From: Rhyacophila brunnea
Lineage: Eukaryota; Arthropoda; Insecta; Trichoptera; Rhyacophilidae
DNA: 64,000 nt
NCBI GenBank assembly: GCA_022495005.1
Contig: JAGYXB010001610.1
Span: forward strand, 124,001 to 188,000
Reading direction: 5' to 3'
The position numbers and the translations under genes are program-made. The notes below the pieces were generated by a model, which was not told the origin of the DNA, made no database searches, and saw only the letters and a program-made list of their open reading frames with translations. Positions 1 to 10,609 of the stretch are shown one piece after another (positions within the stretch are counted from its first letter, which is position 1; each line of letters begins with the position of its first letter).

Positions 1-749
1 AATGATACATGTCTTATATTTATTAATTGAATAATTCATATTGTGTCTGGTGTATAAAATTGTATGAAAAGTGACGAATAACAACAATATCATTGAATAC
101 TTTACGAGAAAATCTATTTTCTGCGTCGTATCACAAAGTTGGCCCAGTTCACCCTGACACCTGTTTCTTTTTAATAAACACCACTGCCCTCTCGAGTCCA
201 TTTATCGTAACGTGGGTGTTTTTCTCCTACCTCACTCGCTAGGAATCCGTAGCACGCCACTGCGGCTTTTGCCACACGTGTTAAACGGGCGGAAAAACAA
301 ACGTGTCTGTGCATGACACGTGTCATGGCCGCCTCATTTCATCTGTCAGCCGAAAATAATTGAAATTTGAGCGAAACGTCAGCGCCGTGTTTTGTTTAAA
401 CGAAAAAAATATGCGAAAACCACCGCCGTTTAGTTTTCGTGTCTGTAATTATAATTCACCGCACACCTCATAATTTGTTGAACATAAAAAAATGTATATT
501 TTATAGTACTCACTTTTTTTCTTTTTCATAATAATGTTTTGCTACGTAATTATCTCCCTAAATAATTTTCTAACAACTCTATATTTTACTATCATACTTA
601 CGTGGCAGTTTTCCTTTACCAAAATCCTTCTTCATCATCATCATCATCATCGGCACTCTAATTAGATTACATGTAAATTGTACGTAAAACGTCCAATTGT
701 TTATGTAATATGTATTTTCCAATTGATGCATGAACAGTTTATGTTCCAG
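1..749. other. Non-coding sequence upstream of the DPP-like exon (probable intron)
   Basis: No coding sequence is seen. The 180-430 stretch is richer in GC than its surroundings and holds two CACGTG cores, at 275-280 and 317-322; the second lies in a 14-bp perfect palindrome at 313-326. A short TCA microsatellite occupies 632-651. The stretch directly before the exon ends in a pyrimidine-containing AG suitable as a splice acceptor at 748-749. That the region is intronic is inferred from the exon alone. Confidence 0.4.
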
Positions 750-919
750 TTGTATTGCACAGAGATAAACTAGCCACGTGGATATCCAAAGATGGTAATT
801 GGCTTGCGATTGCTGTGTATGATGATTCCCGTATGGATGAGGTCACGTATTTTAGCTATGGTCAGCCGAACTGTATGGCTGACCAATATCCCACAACACG
901 TCACATAAGGTACTCCGAG
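750..919 (+). CDS. Internal exon of a dipeptidyl-peptidase-4-like (S9B) protein
   Basis: The translation reads LATWISKDGNWLAIAVYDDS, then a tyrosine-rich segment with YFSYGQP, then DQYP and HIRYSE. This matches the propeller segment of DPP4/S9B proteins, where W-x-SPDG-x-x-LA, a D/N-D-x-x-V stretch, Y-x-x-YG, QYP and RYPK follow in this order. Members are type II membrane or secreted serine exopeptidases, or inactive relatives; the catalytic domain is not in this exon. The exon is bounded by AG at 748-749 and a GAG|GTAGAG donor at 919/920, giving a 170-bp exon ending in phase 0. The reading frame would otherwise run on to a stop near 950. The usual proline and lysine of RYPK are S and E here. 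No neighbouring exon was found, so it may be one exon of a gene with very long introns or an isolated decayed copy. Confidence 0.7.
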
Positions 920-1140
920 GTAGAGAAAAATATTGTATCAGATTTTTTATAAAAATAACATGGAGGGTTTTACTAAACTATGTCGTGTATTAATAAATAT
1001 GATATTATGTTCAATAAATACAAAAAAAAACATGTAAAAATAGGTTTAAACAGTTCAGTGACGTTACTTATTGAAGCATAAGCATTTATTTATAATTATA
1101 TGTTTTTAAATTACGTACCTAAGTAGTAGATAACAGTACA

Positions 1141-1960
1141 ACGCAGATGTGCGCTTATGCTGACGACATAGTAATTACAAGCAGATCCAAACAGAGGATG
1201 ATCGACCATGGTGGCACTATGAAAATAAAAGCAGAAAACGCTGGGCTGCAAATAAACCAGTCAAAACTAAATATATGGTCAGCACACGCGATCAGGTACC
1301 GCTGCAGAATATAGACATAGGACAGCATGCATATGAAGGGGTGGACAAGTAAAGTTCACGTATCTCGGATCCAGCCTAAATACCCAAAATAAGACAGCAG
1401 AGGAGATAAAAATCCGCCTTATCTCCCGGAATAAATGCTGGCATGCCTGCAAGCGACTGGTGGGGTCGAAAATTCTAGGCCGAAGAAGTAAACTTCTAAT
1501 TTATAAAACAATTATAAGGCCAGTGGTCACTTATGGCTGTGAGACTTGGTGCTTAACTCAAAACGAGGAAAACAAATTAGCTGTCTTCGAGCGCAAAATG
1601 CTCCGCAAAATCTTTGGACCCACGTTGGAAAATGGGAACTACAGAATAAAAATGAACAACGAGTTGGAAGAGCTGATTGAACAGCAAACAATCATAAGGT
1701 ACTGTAAGTCCCAAAGACTACGATGGGCGGGACATGTGGAGAGAATGCCTGAAGTTAGAGCGCCAAGGATCATGACAAAGTGGCTACCCCAACGGAAGAG
1801 ACCCAGAGGCCGTCCAAGAAGGAAATGGGCTGACGCCGTAGAAGTGGACTGGCTTCATATATGAAGACCCGGTAACTGGAGAAGTGTGGTGAGAGACCGG
1901 AGTGAGTGGAGTGGAGGAGGCCAAATCCCACCCCGGGATGTAGCGCCGTGGAAGAAGAAG
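1141..1960 (+). pseudogene. Non-LTR retrotransposon reverse transcriptase, 3' part
   Basis: A frame near 1150 reads CAYADDIVITSRS, the YADD active site of a reverse transcriptase. After frame changes, a continuous stretch from about 1352 gives FTYLGS, then at 1460-1864 RPVVTYGCETW, FERKMLRKIFGP and RWAGHVERMPE. This is the characteristic C-terminal series of RTE/CR1-like LINE proteins. An arginine-rich GRPRRKW segment precedes the stop at about 1862-1864. The tail at 1890-1962 (GGAAGAAGAAG) resembles the end of other LINE copies. The endonuclease and fingers domains are absent, so the copy is 5'-truncated and frameshifted. Clade assignment is approximate. Confidence 0.85.
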
Positions 1961-2204
1961 TAGTACATTTAACTGTGCTTCTTTATGTGAATTTTTCGTT
2001 TATTACAATTCGCACCACTAGAACACCGCCACAAGTCACAACCCCAAATGTCATATTCTGAGTAAATCGCATTTGAAGTTTTCAACTTTCTTTATTTCTT
2101 TGTCTAAGTTGTCTAAATCTAAAAGCGTAAATTAAAACTTAACTGAACCAAACCACATGGATAGTGACTATGTATACTATATTAAGTTTTTTGAATATAA
2201 TGAT

Positions 2205-2400
2205 CTTAGACCTTTACCGTGGCACAGTTCGCCGTGAGCATTCTATCGGAAAGAGATGACCATTATACTATACGGTCTTCATTTTATTTTATTTATTTCA
2301 TAATGAACATTAATTAAACTTTCATAGCTGATTTTGGTAAAAACTCATGAATTCAACAATGAAAACCTGACGTAACCTAACCTAACCTTGGTTACGATAG
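2205..2400 (+). repeat. Repeat family A, partial copy
   Basis: The copy begins with CCGTGGCACAGTTCGCCGTG and includes a CGGAAAGAGATGACC segment, a TCATGAATTCA segment and a TAACCTAACCTAACC run (about 2369-2386). The same order recurs at 2705, 6178 and, reversed, 37395. It has no coding content. It looks like one half of a longer inverted-repeat element. Confidence 0.65.
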
Positions 2401-2704
2401 GCAATTGCATAAAGTAACCAAAATAATATCAACACAATTACCCCGACGCGACTCATTTTACTCTCGGTATTACAATAAAAAATAAAGGTGCTGAAGTAGT
2501 TAATCAGATGTTGTAAACATAAAGGAATCAACTAAAGTAAACTGAAGTAATCTGTTGGGTAGTTTATCAAATACCGAGCTCTTTACATATTCTTCTTCTT
2601 CTGGATCCTTTTCGCTCCCCAATTAGAGCATATCTTCACACTGCGCCTCCAAGAATTCCTGTTACTCAGGCAATCTGTAGGGTTACATATTATAAATTAT
2701 TGTA

Positions 2705-3045
2705 TGGAAAACATTTTACCGAGGCACAGTTCGCCATGAGCATACTTATCGGAAAGAGATGACTATGAACATTAATTCAATTTTCATAGCTAATTATGGT
2801 TAAATTCATGAATTCAAGAATAAAAACCTAACCTAACAAATAATTCAATATATTGGCTATTTTCAAATTTTCTTTGCTGCTGGCTTCCTGTAAAGTGTAG
2901 ACCGAAAAGAACCGTGTTTTATTTAGACATAAATTTTATGTCAGTAAGTTGGACGGTCTTTAATATACGGTAATACATTTCCGATACAACATTTCACGGT
3001 GAAGTGTGTCACGGCGAACTGCATACGTACAAGTTTCCGGACACG
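2705..3045 (+). repeat. Repeat family A, near-complete copy
   Basis: The left end carries ACCGAGGCACAGTTCGCCAT and the right end CACGGCGAACTGCATACGTA followed by AGTTTCCGGACACG. A short CCTAACCTAAC run lies inside at about 2826. Internal landmarks shared with other copies are TTCCTGTAAA, AACCGTGTTTTATTTAGACAT and TTGGACGGTCTTT. No ORF. The shared ends, partly inverted (CACAGTTCGCC versus GGCGAACTG), suggest a non-autonomous DNA element; no target duplication was identified. Confidence 0.7.
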
Positions 3046-3289
3046 CTCTAAGTAGGGTTACCAACTATTCTGGTTGGATCGGGATCATCCTGAAATGAAA
3101 TTACAAGTCAGATCATGCCTTGGATGCAATATGTAATACAATTTTTGCGAACACCATTAACCAATATTATTTATTTCTATCGCATACAATTATTTGCACG
3201 CTTTGTATATGGGTCAGGAGAATAATGAATTAAAATTTTGTGAAGACGGAATTGCATCTTAGAGTAAATATGACTAAATTATGCTCATC

Positions 3290-3990
3290 ACGTCCACGAA
3301 GGCGAGCGGCTAACGCGTCGGCTTATATCGTCGTGGATCCCAGGCGTAGATTGCGTACATAGCCCGCCTTGCGACTTGCGAGTATATCCTCCGGCATTCT
3401 GTGCACGTGGCCGATCGAGGAAAATATTTTTTTTTATATGCCACATGATCTTCATTATACCTACCTTGACCTGCAAAATGCCATCTTCTTAAATAACCCC
3501 AAAAGTTCTACTTCTAACTCTCCTCTAAAAGATATCCATATTTCTCGCATTCTGTTGCTGAGTCCCAGTATTCTGATCCATACGTTAATAATAGGTGAAA
3601 GAAGTTTTTATATGAGGTGGTTTTGATTTTTATTGAGTGCCTTGCTTTTTAAAAGCCTTTGGATATCAAAATTGCATATGGTGGCGAGGTTGATCCGTCG
3701 ATTTATTACGTCGCTTATGTTATTAGTTTTTATGATAAGAGACCAGAGATTTTCAAAAACATTGCCGAAATAAGGCTGTTATTATCATTTTTTGCACTGT
3801 ATGGAACTTTTATGTATTTTATTTTATCCGAAAGTTTACAGACTCGGACTTTTAAAAAAATAAATTCCTGTTTAGGGGCTTTTGGGGACCGTCATTTTTA
3901 TATCTAAGTATTTTAAGTTCCTTATCTGTTTTAGATTGTAATTTTGATGCTAGTCGCCTAATGACTTCTCTTACTATAGTGCCGTGGTAA
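3290..3990 (-). pseudogene. Decayed LINE reverse transcriptase C-terminal region
   Basis: Read on the minus strand and across several frameshifts, the segment gives NNISDVINRRINLATICNFD, then LTYGSEYWDSATE, then RYNED and finally GHVHRMPEDILASRKAG. These match, in order, the EEI-x-x-RI, TYGSE-W, R-x-x-E and LGHV-x-RMPED blocks of RTE-like non-LTR retrotransposon proteins. Several stops and at least three frame changes show long decay. The element continues toward lower coordinates only as far as about 3290. Confidence 0.7.
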
Positions 3991-4742
3991 TACCTACTTC
4001 TCCAGAGCCATTTTTGTTGCATACGACTCTGAAGACGTAATATCTACATTCACCTATATATACCAAATTATCTACACAATAAAACATACTACATCGTTAC
4101 TAGTTGATATCAGTTCAAAGGTCTAAATATTAATAAACCTCATCAGAATCTCGTTCATTCATCACTTTACGACAATCTGAAATAAGTTTACGCGCGAAAA
4201 TCTCGGGGTAAATCACTTTGAGGCCATTCCCGCCCCCTCGATGTGTATTAACGGGGATCACCGACTCAGTTACAGGCGCGAGCAAGTGTTCGAGCGACCG
4301 CAGAAGCCCCATCCTACTCCACGCGGCCGCACACCACCCCGACCGCATTACTTTGCCGCCCCTAATCGCCCTCCACCCACCCCGACGGCTGCATGTAAGA
4401 TTCACGCGACAAGCAGTGTGGGATATTTAAGGGTGAAAGTATCTGATGCAAAAATTTCAATTTTACGCCGAATTGAATTATTCTTTAACATATGCCAAGA
4501 GTGGAATTGGGTCTTAATATATATATGTATATATTATGTATACGTATTTAAAGTATTAATTATAGCTGCCAATAGCATGCATGTCAGTATTTACTTTTTG
4601 ATCAACTTTTATTTCGTGATATTCACGAAAAACGAATGTTTTAAGACATAAAAAAAACTGGCATGTGAGTGCTACAAAACAAGATGTGAAAATTTTGTCA
4701 TTCAACTAAAAATCAATGGATAAGTGTGGACCATAATATATC
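3991..4742. other. Unassigned sequence with a GC-rich block
   Basis: Positions about 4195-4430 are clearly GC-rich within an AT-rich setting and open in several frames on both strands for 70-136 codons. The predicted peptides are rich in Pro, Arg and His and resemble nothing I know. The openness probably reflects base composition. The block could be a promoter-proximal island, an untranslated exon or a fragment of an unrecognised element. The flanks show nothing further. Confidence 0.3.
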
Positions 4743-5137
4743 AACAAAGTTGATCAACTTGTAAGTTGCATTGAACAAAGTTGATCAACTTGTAAGTTGC
4801 ATTGAACGAAGTTGATGTTCTTTCTACTTGTACTTGATTCAACAGTGAATCATCATTCTCACTTGACGATTTTTGTCGTTCAACTGACTGTTGAATGTTG
4901 AACAAGAAATCGAAAGAAATGTTCGTACGTATCGATTTAAGTTGAACAGATAGTCGTAATCAAGATGGCGCCATGTGAAATAAACAAATTTGACGCATCA
5001 ATGCGAGTTGTTATCACATTGGTTACTGTAGGTAACTTGCTAGGCAACCATTTGCCTCGAATCAATTGATTGTTGAACCGCCAAAAGTATGAATGATGTA
5101 AACTTTGTTGAATTCAACTTACAAGTTGATCAACGTT
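4743..5137. mobile_element. Short inverted-repeat element with duplicated left terminus
   Basis: The left side has two exact 31-bp units at 4743-4773 and 4774-4804 beginning AACAAAGTTGATCAACTTGT, followed by the start of a third at 4805-4816. The right side at 5101-5135 carries the complementary sequence, ending ACAAGTTGATCAACGTT. The unit contains the palindrome AGTTGATCAACT. The interior has no ORF. The structure fits a MITE whose left terminal repeat was tandemly duplicated. No clear target duplication was seen. Confidence 0.7.
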
Positions 5138-6177
5138 AAAATATTATGTTTATCATTTGATAATTGACTTTCAGCTGTCATTCAACATGGATTTGTCATT
5201 GCGTACAAATAGTATATTTGAAAACGACTCCTGTGGTAAAGTACAAATTCTGGAATCTCACCACCGGATGTCCGTAGAAAAGTAAGATAATATACAGCCC
5301 TAAGTGTGATGAAGGACATCCACTATATGAGCATATATGGTTGTAATTGCGCCTTAAATCTAGTAAGAGCTTCCTTGAGTCATAGAAAGCGATTTTGGAG
5401 CACGCAGAACTCTTCAATCTGGAGAATAATGAATTGAATATCAACCGGAGTAACCAGAATCAAAAATATTATAAAGAGATGAGGATACTCTCGTTCCACC
5501 AAGTCCCTCCATAGTAAAACTTTTTACTCGGAGTGGAGCTGGAGCAAGTATTAGGTCCCGGAGCAGAGCCACTTAAAAACGGTCCGCTCCAACCCTCTGG
5601 TTCCAACAAGTCCCTCCATCGATGATATTATGTTTAAAATAATCACGCAGCCATCACTGTGGCCAAACCATGGTTAGGAAGATTCTATGCACATATCTTG
5701 GATGGACACGACAGAAGAAGAATTCGCCGTACAATTGAACGAAAGTTTTTTTGTATCTTCTGTAAAATTTAAATTTTGTGAGATAGAAGGTTTTAAAACT
5801 TAATGACGATGTATGTGTATAGGAGAGTTGAAATGATTAGATTTATTGTGATACAAGACGTACACTAACCTATTCATTCCACTTTGGCGAAGTTTACAGA
5901 TATGGGGTACCTATTCGAAATTGTGGCGGGGTGTTTTCAGAGAGAAACAGTTTTCAACAAGTAATGATCCGAAGTTCCTTCAAGTTTCGGTAGGCGCCTG
6001 AATTAAGAAATAAGCGCGGATTGGTTACCTACATTACATTTGTATAATAATTATTATGTTTCTTCGCATTTTATTTATATTTATACGAAGTGTAGATGTT
6101 TTCTTAATTGCTTTCTTGCATTATCGAATGCTGTAATATAGTTTATACTACTTGTGAGATGGTTACACGTAAATTTC
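5138..6177. other. Unassigned non-coding stretch
   Basis: No gene is visible. A direct repeat of roughly 20 bp (GTTCCACCAAGTCCCTCCAT and GTTCCAACAAGTCCCTCCAT) lies at about 5495-5514 and 5601-5620. It brackets a segment rich in GGAGC/GCTCC, possibly a small insertion. The rest is AT-rich without recognisable repeats. Confidence 0.3.
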
Positions 6178-6522
6178 ACGTATTGCATTTCACCGTAGCA
6201 CAGTTCGCTATGAGATTTCTTAGCAGAAAGAGATGAAAAAATACCGTGAAGCATTGCAGACAATAATGTTCCTTAAAGAATGAAAACCTAACCTAACCTA
6301 ACAAATCTTCCAGTATATCGGCTATTCTTTAAATTTGTTTGCCGCTGGATTCCTGTAAACCGACAAGAACCGTGTTTTATTTAGACATGAACTTTATCTC
6401 AGTACTATACGTCCCAAAGAGGTTGGACGGTCTTTGATATACGACCATATTATATTTCCGATACAACATTTCACGGTAAAGTAAGTGACGGCGAACTGCA
6501 TACGTACAAATTTCCAGACACG
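6178..6522 (+). repeat. Repeat family A copy
   Basis: It starts with CACCGTAGCACAGTTCGC and ends GACGGCGAACTGCATACGTA plus AAATTTCCAGACACG. The internal TAACCTAACCTAACC run, TTCCTGTAAA and TTGGACGGTCTTT landmarks are in the same order as in the 2705-3045 copy. No ORF. Confidence 0.7.
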
Positions 6523-6529
6523 TTGTGAG

Positions 6530-7920
6530 ATACGTTGAAAGTTCTAGTTATTGATTATTTTGGAATGCAATGAGGTAACCTGTTCGCATTTACTTTTCAT
6601 GTTAGTTCTCTGTGATTTTTTCCCCAATGGATTTTTTTTATTAAATAAAGTCAACACAGTAAACTCAGTCAAAGCTCACTTGAGAGCCTGGCGACCTAAG
6701 TCTTGGGTATCTGCTTTTGAGTCATTACCAGGCATAAAAAAAACTGCTGAAACTTCACATCTAAACGTAGGGCCTCGTGATACGCTCGATTAAGACTGAT
6801 TGAAGTGCAGGGCGGGTTGGTTTGGAGGGGTCTATATTATTTGTGTTGTTCGCAATAAATGAATATTTTTGATTGTATATTTCGTTTCCATTTACGACGA
6901 GTTTTGTTGACAATTGACGTATTTTTTACAAACAGGCACTCTAAGTATGAGTAGGTAATAACTATTACTGCGATGGAAATTTTGACAGTTTCGTGTCACG
7001 GCCTGATTATAGTGGGCCGTGCGTAAACCATTTATTTTTTTATGTTAGTTATCCGTTCATTTCTCTTACAAGACACTTTTTATTAAATAAAGTCAACACA
7101 GTAAACTCAGTCAAAGCTTACTTGAGAGCATTTATATACTACTAGATGAGGAGTTCCCATACAAGTGTCATTTTAAAAATGTACCACAAAAGAAGATATT
7201 ACGAATATCGTCTTATAATATTTCCTTATAGGTATAATGCGTTAAGACCGTTAACATGGATTCCCGAATTTCACCCGTATTGCCCTGGCTGTAAATCTAA
7301 ATTTGCGTTCTTGGAATAGTGACCCTAAGGGTGTCTGCAACCCAAAGCTTGCAAACTACCAAAAATTCATGTCTGAGCGGACAGAGCAAGTCGTCATGCG
7401 CTGACTATTAGTTAGAGTAAGATGCAAGCTAGATCGGGCTTACTCATAATTATTGCCAGGTCGTTTTCGAGACAAATATTAAGTGAGCTTATATCGAGTT
7501 AAGTCCGCTGATATTAAAACAGTAAGTTTTAACACTGGCCGAGTCGCTGAAAATCGGGCGTCATTTTAAGAAGCATATGATTCATCCAGTAGTATATCAA
7601 TGCTTGAGAGCGTGGCGACCATAGACTATAGATACATCGTGGCGACCTAAGTCTTGGGTACCTGCTTTTGAGACATTACCAGGTGTAAAAAAACTGCTGT
7701 GCTTCACATTCAAACGTACGGCCTCGTGATACGCTCGATTAAGATTGAGTGTGGTGCAGGGTGGTTTGTTTGGGAGAGGTCTATATGTGTTGTTCGCAGT
7801 ACATGAATATTTCGTTTCCATTTACGATTATTTTGTTAACCTAGTACTGTGATCGAAATTTCGACAGTTTCGTGACACGGTCTGATTATAGTGGACCGTG
7901 CGTAAACCTATTACCAATCT
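6530..7920 (+). repeat. Repeat family B, tandem-like copies
   Basis: A unit containing AAAGTCAACACAGTAAACTC, CTTGAGAGC, GGCGACCTAAGTCTTGGGTA, GCCTCGTGATACGCTCGATT and a terminal GTTTCGTGTCACGG...GTGCGTAAACC block occurs from about 6530 to 7035. It recurs in part at about 7070-7135 and again at 7590-7915. The last copy lies next to a unique stretch (7140-7590). Other copies are at 29220, 34020 (reversed), 57580 (reversed) and 61060. No protein is encoded. The class is unknown. Confidence 0.6.
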
Positions 7921-8060
7921 TTATCATCATCATTAGTAGCCTAACATCCTAGGGCGGGTCCTAGACTCCACCGAGAACTATCTCAATCTCCCCCTATCCT
8001 GGGCCGGTGCCCTTCTAACTATATGGCTCACCCATCGGAGTCTAATATTCTAATACGTAG
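7921..8060 (-). repeat. LINE 3' end fragment
   Basis: On the minus strand this reads as a GC-rich LINE-like tail (GGTGGAGTCTAGGACCCGCC) finishing in a TGATGATGATGA microsatellite. The 15.1-15.5 kb LINE has a similar TCATCATCATCATCA end on the plus strand. No domain is left, so the call rests on composition and tail type. Confidence 0.4.
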
Positions 8061-8173
8061 GTCAGTTTTAGTCGGATCAGCTCATGTGCATCAGAATGTT
8101 TCGAAAAGAAACTTGGTCAGAAATTTGGTCACTTAAAATTAGTCACTACTACATAGACACGTAATTTCACACT

Positions 8174-8892
8174 AAAGCTCAAATTACATTGGCAGATTGC
8201 GTCTGGTCCGATCGTCTGCCACGACTGTCAAACTCTATTCTCTATGGTTTTCAAGGATCGTGAGCGATCGGGACGAAAGTGGAAAATTTTCTATCATTCC
8301 GTCGTGCGATCCATTCATTAGCAAGCGAAGATTGCCGAAAGGGTACGAAAATAGCCGAATACGCACCCGCTCACGCGCCACGCAAACGTTCATTCATTCT
8401 ACTGCTCGATTTCAACAAAACTACAAGATGGCGAAATCTCAAAAAAATGTATGGACTAGCGCTGAGGTCCTCGTCGAATTAATATACGCCAGTTGAAATA
8501 TAGCCATACTCGCTACAATTAGTCTTAATCGATTGGCTTGGAAATTCAAGCTCGCCCAGTTATTCATGATGTAAATTAACAATAACTATACAAAACTTTC
8601 TATACATGTCAAACGGCCGCGCAAAATAGATGATCGCTAGGTTTGACAGCTCAGTTTTTTTGACGTAACATTGCGCGGGAATACGTTTAGTGTAGCCACC
8701 AATCAAAGAAATATCTAGTTTTCGGTCAACCTATATTTTTAATAATAGCAACACTATGTTTATTTTAAACCAATCAAAAGCAAGGACCAATGCGATTGAA
8801 TCGTTGCGTGTAATTGCAAATAGTGTTAAAACGTTGGCCACGACGGTTATTGGATCGGATTGGGTCTGCTCGTCTGCCAATGTAATTAAGCC
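8174..8892. mobile_element. Inverted-repeat DNA element (~0.72 kb)
   Basis: The left end near 8174 reads AGCTCAAATTACATTGGCAG and the right end near 8890 reads CTGCCAATGTAATTAAGCC. Both continue into a GGTCCGATC / GGATCGGA pair, so the terminal repeats extend about 40 bp with mismatches. Interior ORFs of 67-99 codons are unlike known transposases. Flanking bases are CTAA and TTAA, which is suggestive but not a clean duplication. Probably a MITE of unknown superfamily. Confidence 0.65.
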
Positions 8893-9401
8893 TTAATACA
8901 CTTTCTTTGTGCGTCCACTGTCAAACATAACCATGTTTGACAGTGGTATCTTGAAAAAAATACCTAATTTACGTCTGTGTGTATCGTAAAAATATCCGGT
9001 GTGCCACAAAGACACGGTCCGGCCCTGTCTACTAACATTCTGCATTATTATTAAGATGAGACAAGCATTACCTTTCAAAAACCTTGAAACTTATGAATTA
9101 TTTGTTATAAATAGGTGGTATTGTTTTATTAATAACTACATAAATTAACTGTTTCGAATGCGAAACATATTATTCAACTTTTACTAAACCTCAAACATTC
9201 ATTATAAAACAGTAATTATTGTAACTTCTATTTTTTCCTCATATAAGTAAGTACCTATGTGATTTTCTCAAATCAGGGTGTTTCTGTGATTGTCTCAATA
9301 CGTACTGTAATTGGTAGCCTCACCGAACAATCATTACTTAGAATATTTGATAAAATGAACAATCGTAAATATATTTATTTAATCGTCATTCAAATGCGTC
9401 A
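8893..9401. other. Unassigned AT-rich stretch
   Basis: No gene or recognised repeat. A CATAACCATGTTTGACAGTGG segment follows the previous element directly. Confidence 0.3.
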
Positions 9402-9409
9402 ACATATAT

Positions 9410-10170
9410 CAGTGGTTTCCAAACTTTATGTTACTACGCCACCCTTTAAAAAAAATCTAATCTTGGCGCCTCCCCATTTTATTTCATTAAATAATACAGA
9501 CACCTTTTTAAATAGCCAAAAATGATCTACTTAATACAACAAAGAATAAAACATAGACATTGACATTACTTTTTAATTACCACATTTAAATAACATGCTA
9601 ATTATATCGAATTGCCACCTTAATCGTTACACGTTGGGTGCGTCTTTAGCGTTCAATATATTAAATATTATTTCTTCACTTAGATTCAATCAACATTGAA
9701 CTAGGGTTTTTGTTTCAATGAATTATCGCATGATAATTCTATCATTTTTTTCCTTTTCAATAGTAGTCAATCCAAATTCATCATTGTTCATTGACAAATG
9801 GATTCTATCATAGGCCCCACATCCTGAAGCGGGCCCCCAGGCCAAAATCTTTGGCAGGCCCACCTACCTATCGCTGAGATTAAGGGCAGTGTGATGCTCT
9901 AAAGTAGTGTTTCCTAAATTATACACGGGAGTTATCATTTAAGTACCTATAGCAATTATCATATAGGTATCACATCAAATTGCATTGAACAACTACATAT
10001 TTAAAATATTTAATAGTCTTGAAACAAAGTAGGCCCGCAGGCGACTTTTTTTAAACTGTTAGATTAAATTTGTGATGTCTGTTATGCCCGGGCCCCTGTG
10101 GCTACATTTGTGTTAAACTTTTCGCGCCTCCCTTTGCAACACTCCGCGCCTCCCAGTTTGGAAATCGCTG
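9410..10170. mobile_element. hAT-type non-autonomous element, CAGTGGTTTCC ends
   Basis: The ends are CAGTGGTTTCCAAACTTT and AGTTTGGAAATCGCTG, a terminal inverted repeat typical of hAT elements. Flanking octamers ACATATAT (9402-9409) and ATATAGAT (10171-10178) match at 6 of 8 positions, as expected for an old 8-bp target duplication. Inside, from about 9809 to 10110, lies a GC-rich J-type element (CATAGGCCCC...GGGCCCCTGTGG). No transposase ORF survives. Confidence 0.8.
9809..10115 (-). mobile_element. J-type element nested in the 9.4-10.2 kb hAT element
   Basis: The segment from CATAGGCCCCACATCCTGAA to CCCGGGCCCCTGTGGC aligns in reverse with the J copy at 58487-58893, which has perfect 8-bp duplications. 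Here the ends are mutated and no duplication is readable, so the boundaries are approximate. Confidence 0.6.
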
Positions 10171-10440
10171 ATATAGATAATAAAATATTGTTGCTATGTT
10201 TACCAATCTAATACATACCATAAAAATTGAGAAATCGCTTTCAAGTGTTGTGAAATGAAGGGTATCTCTAATACTATCTGGTACCTAGTATCTCGGGTAC
10301 TATTTTTAACTCTGTATAAGTATGAATCATCACAGTGAACGAGTGAAAATGTTTTGTTCTCTTGCCTCTTTCAAAATAAGTTACCATTTATCATAACAGG
10401 ATAACTATAGTATTACTTGTATTATTTCACCTAAACTCAA
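10171..10440. other. Unassigned; probable LINE 3' UTR
   Basis: This lies downstream, on the minus strand, of a LINE C-terminal coding remnant at 10440-10560 and may be its 3' untranslated part. No other signal is seen. Confidence 0.25.
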
Positions 10441-10560
10441 CTCCTGTAAGTGGAATATATCAATATCAGTAAGGATTTCATTGGATACTGTTATTGCCCT
10501 CCCAATTGGCAAGTTAGTTCTGCACCTTGGGAGAACAAACAACGGATGATCCCGACTACT
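10440..10560 (-). pseudogene. LINE ORF2 extreme C-terminus
   Basis: On the minus strand this gives RDHPLFVLPRCRTNL followed by PIGRAIT and DIDIFHLQE. It is closely similar to the copy at 28835-29032 (+), which reads REHQLSVLPRCRTNLSLVMP and DVDIFHLRED. The basic P-R-x-RT block followed by a hydrophobic F is typical of the last ~50 residues of many insect LINE reverse-transcriptase proteins. Confidence 0.65.
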
Positions 10561-10609
10561 AAGAGAATTAACTAGGAACACATATTAAGTCAATTAATAC
10601 TACCAAGAA

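Noticed and set aside
632..651. LINE 3' end
   Set aside because: A TCA microsatellite alone is not enough; no LINE-like sequence adjoins it.
4241..4651. 136-codon ORF in the GC-rich island
   Set aside because: Several frames on both strands are open because of base composition; the peptide is Pro/Arg/His-rich at first and low-complexity hydrophobic later.
4743..4816. CRISPR-like array
   Set aside because: Units are directly adjacent without spacers and belong to an element terminus in eukaryotic DNA.
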